64,000 bases of DNA from Clostridiaceae bacterium OM02-2AC. GTDB taxonomy: Bacteria > Bacillota_I > Bacilli_A > Erysipelotrichales > Erysipelotrichaceae. Shown in pieces: positions 51,222 to 59,707 of the stretch (position 1 is the stretch's first letter; every line of letters begins with the position of its first letter). The stretch is taken from the NCBI GenBank assembly GCA_003481775.1, contig QULU01000001.1, positions 436-64,435 on the forward strand. Direction: 5' to 3'. The notes below the pieces were generated by a model, which saw only the letters and a program-made list of their open reading frames with translations, did no database searches and was not told the DNA's origin. The position numbers were made by a program, and so were the translations under genes.

Positions 51222-51794
51222 TCAGGGCTGCTTATATTTTTTTAACAGCTGCTCTGCCACCTGCAGCCGGCTCATCTGTGAATCCATAGCACGCTTTTCC
51301 AAATACCGGTGCGCCTGTGCTTCACTGAGCTGCTCCTGCTCCATAAGCAGACATTTTGCCCGATCGATGATTTTGATTTCTCCCAGCTTATCCTGCAGCG
51401 AGCGGTTTTTTGTACGCAAGCCGCGAAGGCGCTTTTGCGTCAAAACAGCAAAGCGTAAAACAGAGAGTAATACCGTTTTATTGACGGGCTTTGAAAATAC
51501 AAAGACTCCCGCTTTTTCCATACGGTCTGTGATGATATCGAAGACCTCACTTGATACCATAAGCATGAGAGAGGCATCACTTTTTTCTGCTAAATCCTGC
51601 GGCAGAGCATAATCGGTTTCATCCGGTAGTGGGTAATTGATGATGATCATGTCAAAGGCTGTTTCCAGAGCTGTTCGGCGTGCCCTGGATGCCGTTTTGC
51701 AGGCTGTGATATTCATCCCATCCTCCATATTCAGATATTCTTTTAGAAATTCTGTGGTTTTCTCACTTGCGCTGACGAGAAGCACGTTTAACAT
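51222..51794 (-). CDS. ANTAR RNA-binding regulator with degenerate receiver
   Basis: 190 aa protein: an N-terminal receiver-like domain (1-115) and a C-terminal ANTAR domain (about 128-187) with LQDKLGEIKIIDRAKCLLMEQ, LSEAQAHRYLEKRAMDSQMSRLQVAEQLL. ANTAR domains bind paired RNA hairpins and prevent transcription termination. The receiver keeps SKP (Lys102) but has Asn53 where the phosphoacceptor Asp should be (IINYPLP), and lacks the acidic pair at the N-terminal strand (VSASE). It is therefore probably not controlled by phosphorylation. It lies 16 nt after glnA in the same operon, whose leader contains a fitting RNA target. Confidence 0.9.
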   Translation of the reverse strand: MLNVLLVSASEKTTEFLKEYLNMEDGMNITACKTASRARRTALETAFDMIIINYPLPDETDYALPQDLAEKSDASLMLMVSSEVFDIITDRMEKAGVFVFSKPVNKTVLLSVLRFAVLTQKRLRGLRTKNRSLQDKLGEIKIIDRAKCLLMEQEQLSEAQAHRYLEKRAMDSQMSRLQVAEQLLKKYKQP

Positions 51795-51810
51795 GACCAG
51801 CCCCCCTTCC

Positions 51811-53067
51811 TTATATACGCAGCTGTTTTTTCTTCGCGTTCAGATAGCCTTGCAGCAGCTCGTCTTTCAAAACACGTTTCGCAAAGCTGCTGTTTTGTGC
51901 AAGCTGCAGTGCCTCCTGCAGCGAGTTGGGCAGCTCCAGCAGACCCTCATGCTGTACATAAATATTTCCATAAGCCTCTTCTGCCCTTGCTCCCTTGTCT
52001 ATCCCTTCCATACCTGCCGCAATCAACAATGCCAGTGCCAAATAGGGATTACAGGAAGGATCTGGACTGCGCACCTCAATGCGCGTGCGATGCTCATCTG
52101 CTGCCGGTATGCGGATGAGTGCGGAACGGTTACTGCGGGAATAACAAATATATTTCGGTGCCTTCTCCTCCCCCAGCCGCAGATAGGATGCTGGTTCAGG
52201 ATTTAAGAACAGAGTGATTTCCCGGATACGATGAAGTATTCCAGCAAGAAAAGCTTCCATGTATCGCCCATGCTCCTGAGCAAACAGATTTTCTTTGTTT
52301 TGAAACAGAGACAGATTGATGTGCAGGCCGTTCCCCGGCTGCTGCTGGAGCGGTTTCGGATGGAAGCTTGCATGCAGACCGCTGGAAAGAGCAACCATAT
52401 CCACGACGTTGCGAAAGGTCATCAGATTATCGGCACAGGTCATAACCTCGTCAAAGCGGAAGTCGATTTCATTTTGACCGGGTCCCTGTTCATGATGCGA
52501 GCTTTCGGGATGAATGCCCATCTCCTCCAGAGCAAGACAGATTTCCCGGCGGACATTTTCTCCCTTATCCAGAGGAGCAATATCACAATACCCGGCCTCA
52601 TCATAGGGAATCGTTGTCGGCTTTCCGTTTTCGTCACGCTCAAACAGGTAAAACTCGCATTCTGTGCCTGCCATGATCTGCACACCCTTGCCACTCACCT
52701 GCTTGATCATACGGTGCAGCAGGGAGCGCGCATCCAGAGCAAACACACTTCCGTCAGGATTTCGTATCTCACAATACATCCGGGCAACGCGCCCGATTTG
52801 CGGACGCCATGGGAGGATAGTCAGCGTGGATATATCCGGAAACAGAAATAAATCAGATGTGTGCTCCTGCGGATATCGTGATCCCTGGGAAAATCCATGG
52901 ATCGCGCTTGCATCAAAACTCAAGCCATGGGCAAATACCTGCTTCAACTCCTGCGGCATGATGGAGATGTTTTTTTGTTTGCCGAACAAATCAAAAAAAG
53001 CAAGCCGAATAAATTTTACATCGTATTCCTCGATGAATTCCATAATTTCACGTTCTCTTGTCACCAT
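51811..53067 (-). CDS. glnA: Glutamine synthetase (type I)
   Basis: Makes glutamine from glutamate, ammonia and ATP (418 aa; about 25 shorter than B. subtilis GlnA). Conserved blocks: FDASAIHGFSQGS, MAGTECEFYLF, HHEQGPGQNEIDFRF (metal ligands), NGLHINLSLF, and the ATP/NRSALIRIP...RIEVRSPDPSCNPYLALA block. No adenylylation loop of the I-beta type is seen, so it is GSI-alpha. ATG 53067 lies 6 nt after AGGAGG; upstream in-frame codons overlap that site. The leader (53068-53178) contains a terminator and ANTAR-type hairpins, suggesting antitermination by the protein encoded next. Confidence 0.95.
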   Translation of the reverse strand: MVTREREIMEFIEEYDVKFIRLAFFDLFGKQKNISIMPQELKQVFAHGLSFDASAIHGFSQGSRYPQEHTSDLFLFPDISTLTILPWRPQIGRVARMYCEIRNPDGSVFALDARSLLHRMIKQVSGKGVQIMAGTECEFYLFERDENGKPTTIPYDEAGYCDIAPLDKGENVRREICLALEEMGIHPESSHHEQGPGQNEIDFRFDEVMTCADNLMTFRNVVDMVALSSGLHASFHPKPLQQQPGNGLHINLSLFQNKENLFAQEHGRYMEAFLAGILHRIREITLFLNPEPASYLRLGEEKAPKYICYSRSNRSALIRIPAADEHRTRIEVRSPDPSCNPYLALALLIAAGMEGIDKGARAEEAYGNIYVQHEGLLELPNSLQEALQLAQNSSFAKRVLKDELLQGYLNAKKKQLRI

Positions 53068-53112
53068 ATGCATCCTCCTTACTATCCTGTGTGGCATCTG
53101 ATCGCTTATACG

Positions 53113-53213
53113 AAAAAGACGTCTACAAACCTGGAAAAGCTATGTTTTCCGCCTGTAGAACGCCTTTGTTCCGATACCAGTATTATATTACAAAAATGCT
53201 GTGCTGCTGTCAA
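53113..53213 (-). promoter_or_regulatory. glnA promoter and ANTAR-type antiterminator/terminator leader
   Basis: Minus-strand promoter: TTGACA (53213-53208), 17 bp, TAATAT (53190-53185), directly after the purA stop. Hairpin P1, GGAAC-AAAGGC-GTTCT (53172-53157), has a six-base loop with A at 1 and G at 4, the ANTAR-target rule. Hairpin P2, GGAAAA-CATAGC-TTTTCC (53150-53133), follows. A long alternative stem, GGCG.TCTACA with TGTAGACGTC plus U5 (53164-53113), is an intrinsic terminator and shares bases with P1, so P1 formation would block it. Confidence 0.7.
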
Positions 53214-54515
53214 CTATTTCAGCATTTCATGAAGATAAATATTACAGTTACGCTCCGGGCCAACAGAAATCATGGAGATTCGCGTATTGCACAGCTCTTC
53301 GATGCGTCGCAGATAGATTTTGCAGTTTTCAGGCAGCTCCTCGTAGGTCTTCATCGTGGAGATATCTTCCTCCCAGCCGTCAAACTCTTCATATATCGGC
53401 TTTGCCCTCTGCAGCTCTTCCATGCTGCTTGGGATATAATCATAGCGGACACCGTCAATATCATATGCAACACACATACGTATTTTCTTCAGACCGCTCA
53501 GAATGTCCAGCTTGGTGATGACCAGATCGCTCAATCCATTGATCATAGCCGCATGACGCACAACATTCACATCCAGCCAGCCGCAGCGTCTTGGACGTCC
53601 GGTGGTTGCCCCAAACTCATGTCCCTGTTCACGCAGCCACGCCCCCATATCGTCGAACAGCTCACTCACAAACGGTCCCTCTCCGACTCTTGTGGAATAC
53701 GCCTTTGCGATTCCGATGATGACATCCAGCTTCTTTGGTGAAACGCCGGCACCGGTACAAACACCGGCAGAGGTTGGCGAGGAGCTTGTCACATACGGAT
53801 AGTTGCCGTAGTTGATATCCAGCATGGCGGCCTGTGCACCCTCAAATAACACCTGCTTCTGTGCATCCAGAGCCTGATTGATTACAATCTGTGCATTGAT
53901 GATACGCGGCAGCAGTGCCTCCCGTATCTGTGCAAATTGCTTTACCAGCTCCTCATAGGAAAAGCCCGGATCCTCATATACCTTCTGAAAGGTGATGTTT
54001 TTCATATCCACTGCAAGCTTCAGCTTTTTCTTAAAGCTTTCAAAATCCTGCAAGTCTCCGATACGCAGTCCCTGACGGGAATATTTATCCGCATAGCAGG
54101 GACCGATTCCCCGCTTGGTTGTTCCGATCTTGTGATCCTTTAGACTCGCTTCAATCATCGCATCCAGCCGTACATGGTAGGGCATAATGATGTGAGAGCA
54201 ATCACTGAGCTTGACATGATCTGTATTGAATCCGCGCTCCTCCAGCTGTTTGATTTCCTCCAAAAAGACAAACGGATCAACGACAACCCCTGGACCGATG
54301 ATGCAGGCAGCCTTTTGCAGCACACCGCTTGGCAATAGGTGAAGCACCACCTGCTGATTCTGTTTTGTGTGTATATCCTGTACAACGACAGTATGGCCCG
54401 CATTGTTTCCTCCCTGGAAACGCACGACCGCATCCATGCGTGATCCCAGATAATCTACAACCTTGCCTTTTCCTTCATCTCCCCACTGGGTTCCGACGAC
54501 TACATATCCTGGCAT
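53214..54515 (-). CDS. purA: Adenylosuccinate synthetase
   Basis: GTP-dependent ligation of IMP and aspartate, first step to AMP (433 aa). GTQWGDEGKGKVVDYLG at 8-24 with the P-loop, GGNNAGHTVV, the GTTKRGIGPCYADK signature, ATTGRPRRCGWLD and the base-recognition segment TKLDIL. AGGAGG precedes ATG 54515. Its product is the second substrate of PurB (47633-49063). A minus-strand extended -10 TGCTATATT lies near 54585. Confidence 0.97.
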   Translation of the reverse strand: MPGYVVVGTQWGDEGKGKVVDYLGSRMDAVVRFQGGNNAGHTVVVQDIHTKQNQQVVLHLLPSGVLQKAACIIGPGVVVDPFVFLEEIKQLEERGFNTDHVKLSDCSHIIMPYHVRLDAMIEASLKDHKIGTTKRGIGPCYADKYSRQGLRIGDLQDFESFKKKLKLAVDMKNITFQKVYEDPGFSYEELVKQFAQIREALLPRIINAQIVINQALDAQKQVLFEGAQAAMLDINYGNYPYVTSSSPTSAGVCTGAGVSPKKLDVIIGIAKAYSTRVGEGPFVSELFDDMGAWLREQGHEFGATTGRPRRCGWLDVNVVRHAAMINGLSDLVITKLDILSGLKKIRMCVAYDIDGVRYDYIPSSMEELQRAKPIYEEFDGWEEDISTMKTYEELPENCKIYLRRIEELCNTRISMISVGPERNCNIYLHEMLK

Positions 54516-54710
54516 AAAAAATTCCTCCTAACGGGTATTTTCAAAGCAGTTTGATACTTTTAAAAAAATCCTTTACTAATATAGCACACTTCATGTAAAA
54601 AATAAACATCTTTTTTTGAAAATTGTTTCATCTAAGATGAGTGAAAGGATTTCCAGCTATATACGTAAAAACCTTGTATGGTAGGGTCACTAATCGTAGC
54701 AAAGCTCACG

Positions 54711-54742
54711 AAAAAAAGAAGGTGATGGCAGTCAACACCTTC
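54711..54742 (-). terminator. Terminator of mrp
   Basis: GAAGGTG (54718-54724) pairs with CACCTTC (54736-54742); on the minus strand seven U follow from the A-run at 54711-54717. Confidence 0.85.
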
Positions 54743-54806
54743 CCCTTTCGTGCTGCGTTCATCATCCTTCTTTTTTATCACACTTTATGTCTGTGAAAGA
54801 ATTTCA

Positions 54807-55643
54807 TTAATCTCCCATTTTTTTGATCAGCTGATCTGCCGCAGGTGAAATCCATGCATACATCTGCTGTGCCGTTTTTGCATCGAAATCATCATCCTTG
54901 TAAATTCTGGAAATGCTATCCATCATAGGAAGCTCCGCCCATAAAGGAACCTCATTCTCTTTTACAAAATCCTCCACATTGCGATGCTGGAAAATTTCGA
55001 TTCGCTTACCGCAATCCGGACAAACGACATAGCTCATATTCTCAATAATACCCAGTACCTCAACCTTGACCTGCTTGCACATGTTGATTGCCTTGGATAC
55101 AATCATGGATACCATCGGCTGAGGGGTGGAGACCATGATGACACCGCTGACCGGTAAGCTCTGCAGCACAGTCAGTGCAACATCACCGGTTCCTGGAGGC
55201 ATGTCGATGAACAGATAGTCCAGTTCCTCCCATACGACGTCTGTCCAGAACTGCTTGACTGCATTCGCTACAATCGGGCCACGCCATACGACCGGCTGGT
55301 TTTCATCCTCCATCAGAAAATTCAGGGACATGACCTTGATACCATCCTTATCCACAACCGGCTCAATAGCATCATTCGTACCAAATGCCTGTGCATGCTC
55401 CAATCCCATCAGTCGTGGAATGCTCGGCCCTGTAATATCCGCATCCATAATTCCGACACGGAAGCCTCTTCTGGCCATTTCCTTTGCCATCAGTACACTC
55501 ATACTGGATTTTCCTACACCGCCCTTGCCGCTCATCACACCGATGACGTGACGGATTTTATTACGTTCATTATTCTGGATGCCGCAGCTGTCAGCCTGCT
55601 TGCCGCAGGTTCCCTTGCTGGGACATGATGTACAGTTACTCAT
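54807..55643 (-). CDS. mrp: Mrp/NBP35 family Fe-S cluster carrier ATPase
   Basis: P-loop ATPase (278 aa) that binds and passes [4Fe-4S] clusters. N-terminal extension with four Cys (CTSC...C...C in the first 20 residues), deviant Walker A GKGGVGKSS (39-47), DADITGPSIPRLMG, FIDMPPGTGD, and the cluster-bridging CPDC near residue 218 at the dimer interface. It lacks the DUF59 domain of longer Mrp proteins. Clients in this window could include IspG and IspH. Start follows AAGGAGAGC on the minus strand. Confidence 0.92.
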   Translation of the reverse strand: MSNCTSCPSKGTCGKQADSCGIQNNERNKIRHVIGVMSGKGGVGKSSMSVLMAKEMARRGFRVGIMDADITGPSIPRLMGLEHAQAFGTNDAIEPVVDKDGIKVMSLNFLMEDENQPVVWRGPIVANAVKQFWTDVVWEELDYLFIDMPPGTGDVALTVLQSLPVSGVIMVSTPQPMVSMIVSKAINMCKQVKVEVLGIIENMSYVVCPDCGKRIEIFQHRNVEDFVKENEVPLWAELPMMDSISRIYKDDDFDAKTAQQMYAWISPAADQLIKKMGD

Positions 55644-55742
55644 ATTCAGCTCTCCTTATATTATCCTGTATAACCTATCTTATTTTACATCTTTTTGTGT
55701 TGTTTTCCAATGGTTTCGCTTCACTTTTTACGTGAAATGAAA

Positions 55743-55825
55743 GGTATAAGCTGCAGGTAAGCAATCAACCAAGGCATAAGCCCATGTATTATCATGCTCA
55801 CAGGCAAAGCCTAGCTTATCATACC
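55743..55825. other. Multi-branched potential RNA structure in the gap upstream of mrp
   Basis: Outer arms GGTATAAGCT (55743-55752) and AGCTTATCATACC (55813-55825, one CAT bulge) enclose three small hairpins: GGC.ATAA.GCC region (55773-55782), CATG..CATG (55783-55796) and AGGC-AAA-GCCT (55802-55812). The gap 55644-55843 has no gene. Strand and function are unknown; it could be the mrp leader or a relic repeat. Confidence 0.3.
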
Positions 55826-55843
55826 CCTTTGCTTATAACCACT

Positions 55844-56140
55844 TTATGTAACAATCGTTCTTTTAGGCTTTATGATTTTCACAGCGCTATACAGCAGCTC
55901 ATAAGCTAACATTTCACCAAGAATCGAGATTCCAAGCAAAGCCTTAAGAGCATCCAATGTCTCCATGAACGCTAGGAAGTGATTGCTGCTGCAACCATCT
56001 ACATATGTATCCAAACCGCTTCCTCGCCCGGCTGCACGAGATGTTTCTGCCAACCCATGCCGTGCAAGAACGAGAGGAAATGAAACATAGCACTCTTCCC
56101 ATTTCGTAGATAGCATGTACAAAATCTTTAGCGTTATCAT
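55844..56140 (-). CDS. Doubtful 98-aa ORF overlapping the xerD stop
   Basis: Open frame of 98 codons whose ATG overlaps the xerD stop codon (ATGA), the arrangement of coupled genes. The sequence includes AGRGSGLDTYVDGCSSNH and a mildly hydrophobic C-terminal half, but I recognise no family and the first 40 residues are unlike a normal N-terminus. It may be a spurious frame or the relic of a gene. Nothing else is coded in 55844-56136. Confidence 0.3.
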   Translation of the reverse strand: MITLKILYMLSTKWEECYVSFPLVLARHGLAETSRAAGRGSGLDTYVDGCSSNHFLAFMETLDALKALLGISILGEMLAYELLYSAVKIIKPKRTIVT

Positions 56141-57060
56141 TTCTTTTTTTTAACGGAGCGGGGATGGTATTGATCGATAGCTTCCTTCAGCCGTCGATTC
56201 TGGACATGGGTATAAATCTGTGTAGTTGCAATGTCGCTATGTCCCAGCAGTTCCTGAACAACACGCAAATCTGCCCCGCCATCCAGCAGATGTGTCGCAA
56301 AGCTATGACGAAAGCTGTGTGCAGACAGGCGCTCATCCAGCCCCAATTCCTGCAGGCGCTGCTTGATCAGCGTATGAACATACTGCCGTGTCAGGACATT
56401 TCCTCTGCTGTTTAGGAAAACACGTGTACTTTTCCGTTTTTCCCATGTGGGACGAATTTGTGTCAGATACGCACGCAGCGCACGAACGCAGCGTGTGTGC
56501 ATGGGCACCATGCGCTCCTTATCCCCTTTACCGATCACCCGCAGATATCCCTGCTCCAGATGTACCTGGTTGATTCGCAGATCACAAACCTCACTGACAC
56601 GCAGACCGCAGCCATACAGCAGCTCCAGAATTGCCTTCTGATACAGACCTTGCGCATCCTGTCCAAAGCTGTCCAGCAGCAGCTCGATATCATGCGGATT
56701 GAAATACAGCGGCAGCTTCTGTTGTTTTTTTCCTCCCCGCAGATGGATGGAAGGATCAAGAATCGAGGGATAATTCATCGAGATATAGCGATGAAACATG
56801 TGGATGCTGGTCAGCATATGATTGACACTGCTGCGCTTGTAGCACAGTCCTTCCTCGTGGCCTTTCCCCTGCTCCATATCGGATAAAAAGCATTGAATAT
56901 CCTGTGGCAGAATATCCTCTATTTCCTTTTTCCCCTGCTTTTGCAGCCAGCTGTGGTATTCCTGTAAATTCTGTGTATAGGAATGAATCGTCGCCAGAGA
57001 TTTCTGATCGACCGCCTGTATGTAATGCAGATAGTCCTGCAGAGCCTCCTGTAGCTTCAT
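56137..57060 (-). CDS. xerD: Tyrosine recombinase XerD
   Basis: Site-specific recombinase (307 aa) resolving chromosome dimers at dif. N-terminal SAM-like core-binding domain (1-105), then the catalytic domain with Arg154 (CGLRVSE), Lys178 (GKGDKER), His248-x-x-Arg251 (AHSFRHSF), His274 (LLGHSD) and Tyr283 (IYTHV), so all catalytic residues are present. It overlaps the methyltransferase gene upstream by 4 nt (ATGA). Chromosomal context and completeness argue for XerD rather than a phage integrase. Confidence 0.9.
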   Translation of the reverse strand: MKLQEALQDYLHYIQAVDQKSLATIHSYTQNLQEYHSWLQKQGKKEIEDILPQDIQCFLSDMEQGKGHEEGLCYKRSSVNHMLTSIHMFHRYISMNYPSILDPSIHLRGGKKQQKLPLYFNPHDIELLLDSFGQDAQGLYQKAILELLYGCGLRVSEVCDLRINQVHLEQGYLRVIGKGDKERMVPMHTRCVRALRAYLTQIRPTWEKRKSTRVFLNSRGNVLTRQYVHTLIKQRLQELGLDERLSAHSFRHSFATHLLDGGADLRVVQELLGHSDIATTQIYTHVQNRRLKEAIDQYHPRSVKKKK

Positions 57061-57719
57061 CGCTGTATGATTTGCGGCAACAACACATGGGCGTTTACCT
57101 TGCCATCCTTTACCGCCTCCACCAATACACTGACTGCTTCCTCCCTGTTGACATCGTAGACAAACTGTAGCGTGCGAATTTCCAGACGATGCTGTTTCAG
57201 GGTATAGGCAATTTCCGAGATGCGGGACGCCCGGTGCACCATATAGAAGCGTCCCTTTTCATCCAGCAGCTCACTGACCCGCTGACACAGGGTCTCTAGC
57301 GTAAGGAAGCGTTCATGGCGCGCCATCTGAAGACTTTGTGATTCATTGAGATTGCTTTCCTGATCCACCTTAAAATATGGCGGATTGCAGACGATGACAT
57401 CTACCTTTTCCAAAGCAGCCTCGCAAATATCCTGAGCAATAAGCGCTACATTTGTTATGTGATGATGCTGCATGTTTTTTTCTGCGACTGCAATAGCCTC
57501 CTTCTGGATATCGATACCATACAGATATGCGGGGGCATAGCGATGTGCCGCAATCAGCAATGCGCCGTTGTTTGTACCGATATCCAGTACCCGTTCCCCT
57601 TTTTTGATTCTCATAAACTGCGCCAGCAGCGCCGTGTCTGTGTTGATGCGAAACATCTGTTTATGTTGATACAGATATAGATCCGTTCCATTGATATAAT
57701 CATACGTATAATCTTCCAT
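57057..57719 (-). CDS. tRNA1(Val) (adenine(37)-N6)-methyltransferase-like protein (YfiC/YabB type)
   Basis: SAM-dependent N6-adenine methyltransferase (220 aa). SAM motif I RVLDIGTNNGALL at 43-55, acidic end of strand 2 (GIDIQKEAI), and the catalytic N-P-P-Y at 112-115. The N-terminus DLYLYQHKQMFRINTDTALLAQF is typical of the TrmN6/YabB group, which modifies A37 of tRNA-Val in E. coli. A minus-strand TATAAT sits near 57744 upstream. Its stop overlaps xerD. Confidence 0.9.
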   Translation of the reverse strand: MEDYTYDYINGTDLYLYQHKQMFRINTDTALLAQFMRIKKGERVLDIGTNNGALLIAAHRYAPAYLYGIDIQKEAIAVAEKNMQHHHITNVALIAQDICEAALEKVDVIVCNPPYFKVDQESNLNESQSLQMARHERFLTLETLCQRVSELLDEKGRFYMVHRASRISEIAYTLKQHRLEIRTLQFVYDVNREEAVSVLVEAVKDGKVNAHVLLPQIIQR

Positions 57720-57756
57720 ACTGCGACCTCCCTGACCCTATTATTATAACGGAAGA

Positions 57757-58380
57757 TCACATCAAATTAAACAGTTTTATAAATTCGATTACCAGTGTCG
57801 ATTTCAGGTAGCTGCCTGCCAGGATGATCAGAAAGCAGATAAAGATATCGTTCAATACATTGTTGCCAAGCTGCTTGAAATTGAGCCGCTCCCGATTCGT
57901 TGTGGAATAGATGATATACATCGACAGCTGAATGGCGCTGGCAGAGATCAGAAAGGTCGCAATCAGATCCATCGTCACCTGTGGAAGCAGAGTCATGATA
58001 ATGCCAGCGATTCCCTTCAAATGATATGTATACACAAACAGCGCACAGGAGAAGCCGATTTGCATACCCTTTGTAAATGCGATGAAGCTGATAATGGGAA
58101 TTCCAATCAGGGAGGTTCCCAGAAGAAACACAAACAGAATAAACACGATACCGCTGAAAAACTGCGATACGAAGTAATCGTATTTATCAACACCGGAATC
58201 GATGGTCGTCAAATAGCTGGATAAGCTTTTGATGTCCGATACATCGATATAATTGGATACAATGATGCCCATCAGTATCCCGCAGCCGACAAGAATTGCA
58301 ATAAACAGATATACATTATGGTATTTCTTGAGAAATCCATGATAGCCCTGCCTCTTTTTTAGAGGGATGTTTTTTTTCAT
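57757..58380 (-). CDS. spoIIM: Stage II sporulation protein M
   Basis: Polytopic membrane protein (207 aa) of the SpoIIM family; with SpoIID and SpoIIP it drives septal wall remodelling in engulfment. About five membrane helices: residues 24-43, 80-106, 115-135, 140-165 and 175-200. Family features include GIIVSNYID near 38-46 and the SFIAFTKGMQIGFS loop. A CATATAGT at 58404-58397 (minus strand) resembles a SigE -10. Spacing to the next gene is 37 nt. Confidence 0.88.
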   Translation of the reverse strand: MKKNIPLKKRQGYHGFLKKYHNVYLFIAILVGCGILMGIIVSNYIDVSDIKSLSSYLTTIDSGVDKYDYFVSQFFSGIVFILFVFLLGTSLIGIPIISFIAFTKGMQIGFSCALFVYTYHLKGIAGIIMTLLPQVTMDLIATFLISASAIQLSMYIIYSTTNRERLNFKQLGNNVLNDIFICFLIILAGSYLKSTLVIEFIKLFNLM

Positions 58381-58404
58381 ATTGTCACCTCATTACACTA
58401 TATG

Positions 58405-58429
58405 AAAAAAAGAAGGCAGTCTTGCTGCC
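58405..58429 (-). terminator. Terminator of dinB
   Basis: GGCAG (58415-58419) pairs with CTGCC (58425-58429); on the minus strand U-rich sequence follows from the A-run 58405-58411. Confidence 0.75.
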
Positions 58430-58473
58430 AACTTATCGACAAACTTCTTCCTGCCCGCATGTAAGCTACCTGC

Positions 58474-59655
58474 CTATTTCTTCCCTTTGGATGGATGAAT
58501 ATCACTGGCACGCATCAAATGTGCGCCGGGCAGCTGTGCATTCAGCTCCTTCAATACATCCTCCACATCGTTTAACGGCTTTACCTCATGCTGAAACAAA
58601 TCGATCTGATCAATCGTACGCTCTGCGGAATACAGGGATCCCAAACCGATGCCCAGATGGCGGATTTCCCTGCCGTTGTAGTGACGGTCAAACAAAAGCA
58701 GCGCATGCTCCAGCAGTACATTCGCATCATCGGTGTAGGAATGGATGTTGGTGGAACGAACGGCATTGGTAAAATCAAAATAACGGATACTGATGGATAT
58801 CAGAGAACCCTTGATATGCTCTGCCCTTGCCCGCAAGCTCAACGTGATCGCCAGGCGCTTCAATACGGTTTTGACCTCCTCATAATCCGTAATATCCCGA
58901 TCCAGCGTTGTGGACTGTGAGATGGACTGCACACTGGTATTAAAGGAAAGCTGCGCACTTCCATTACCGCGTGCATTCTGGATATACGTATAGGCATGCT
59001 TGCCGAGCAGCGTCATGATTTTGGACTCGTTCTCTGGATTCGCAAGATCACCAATCGTTGTGATTCCATGCTGCATCAGCAGCGGTACCGTTTTCTTTCC
59101 GATCCCCCACATGTCACTGATGGGAAGCGGCCAAAGCTTTTTTTGGACCTCCTGTTTTCGCAGAATCGTGATTCCCATCGGCTTGCGCATATCGCTTGCC
59201 ATTTTTGCCAGAAATTTATTCGGAGCAACACCGATACTGCAGGGGAGCTTCAAATCTTCCAGCACGCTCTTTTGTATCTGCCATGCGAGGTCCAGCGGAC
59301 GCTTATAGTCCTTGATAACATCGGTGACATCCATATAGCATTCATCGATACTGGCCGGCTCAATCAGGCTTGAAAAACGCCGCAGATATTTAAAAAAACG
59401 ATTACTCAATTCCTCATACCAGCCGTAATCGCCCTGAACAACAACAAGATTTGGACACTTCTCCATTGCCATATGCAATGGCATCGCGCTGTGTACCCCG
59501 TACTTTCGGGCTTCATAGCTTGCCGTTGATACCACACTTCGCCTGTGCAGACCTGCCACAACGACCGGCTGCCCCTCCAGTGCAGAGTTTTTCAATATCT
59601 CCGCACTTGCAAAGTAGGAATTTAAATCAATATGTAAGATAACTCTTCCTGCCAT
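58474..59655 (-). CDS. dinB: DNA polymerase IV (Y family)
   Basis: Translesion DNA polymerase (393 aa). HIDLNSYFASAE near residues 8-19 carries the first catalytic Asp, VASYEARKYGV follows, and SIDECYMDVTD supplies the Asp-Glu pair near 103. Thumb motif GIGKKT and the little-finger domain with RHLGIGLGSL follow. No beta-clamp motif was checked in detail; the C-terminus is DIHPSKGKK. Start ATG 59655, minus strand. It lies upstream of spoIIM and downstream of spo0A, in its own transcript. Confidence 0.94.
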   Translation of the reverse strand: MAGRVILHIDLNSYFASAEILKNSALEGQPVVVAGLHRRSVVSTASYEARKYGVHSAMPLHMAMEKCPNLVVVQGDYGWYEELSNRFFKYLRRFSSLIEPASIDECYMDVTDVIKDYKRPLDLAWQIQKSVLEDLKLPCSIGVAPNKFLAKMASDMRKPMGITILRKQEVQKKLWPLPISDMWGIGKKTVPLLMQHGITTIGDLANPENESKIMTLLGKHAYTYIQNARGNGSAQLSFNTSVQSISQSTTLDRDITDYEEVKTVLKRLAITLSLRARAEHIKGSLISISIRYFDFTNAVRSTNIHSYTDDANVLLEHALLLFDRHYNGREIRHLGIGLGSLYSAERTIDQIDLFQHEVKPLNDVEDVLKELNAQLPGAHLMRASDIHPSKGKK

Positions 59656-59707
59656 AAAACTACTCCCTTGTCTTACAGTATAGTATACTGGATTTTCAGG
59701 GGAAAAG

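Noticed and set aside
56137..57060. Phage or transposon integrase
   Set aside because: The gene is a full XerD-like recombinase between housekeeping genes, with no attachment repeats, phage genes or tRNA nearby.
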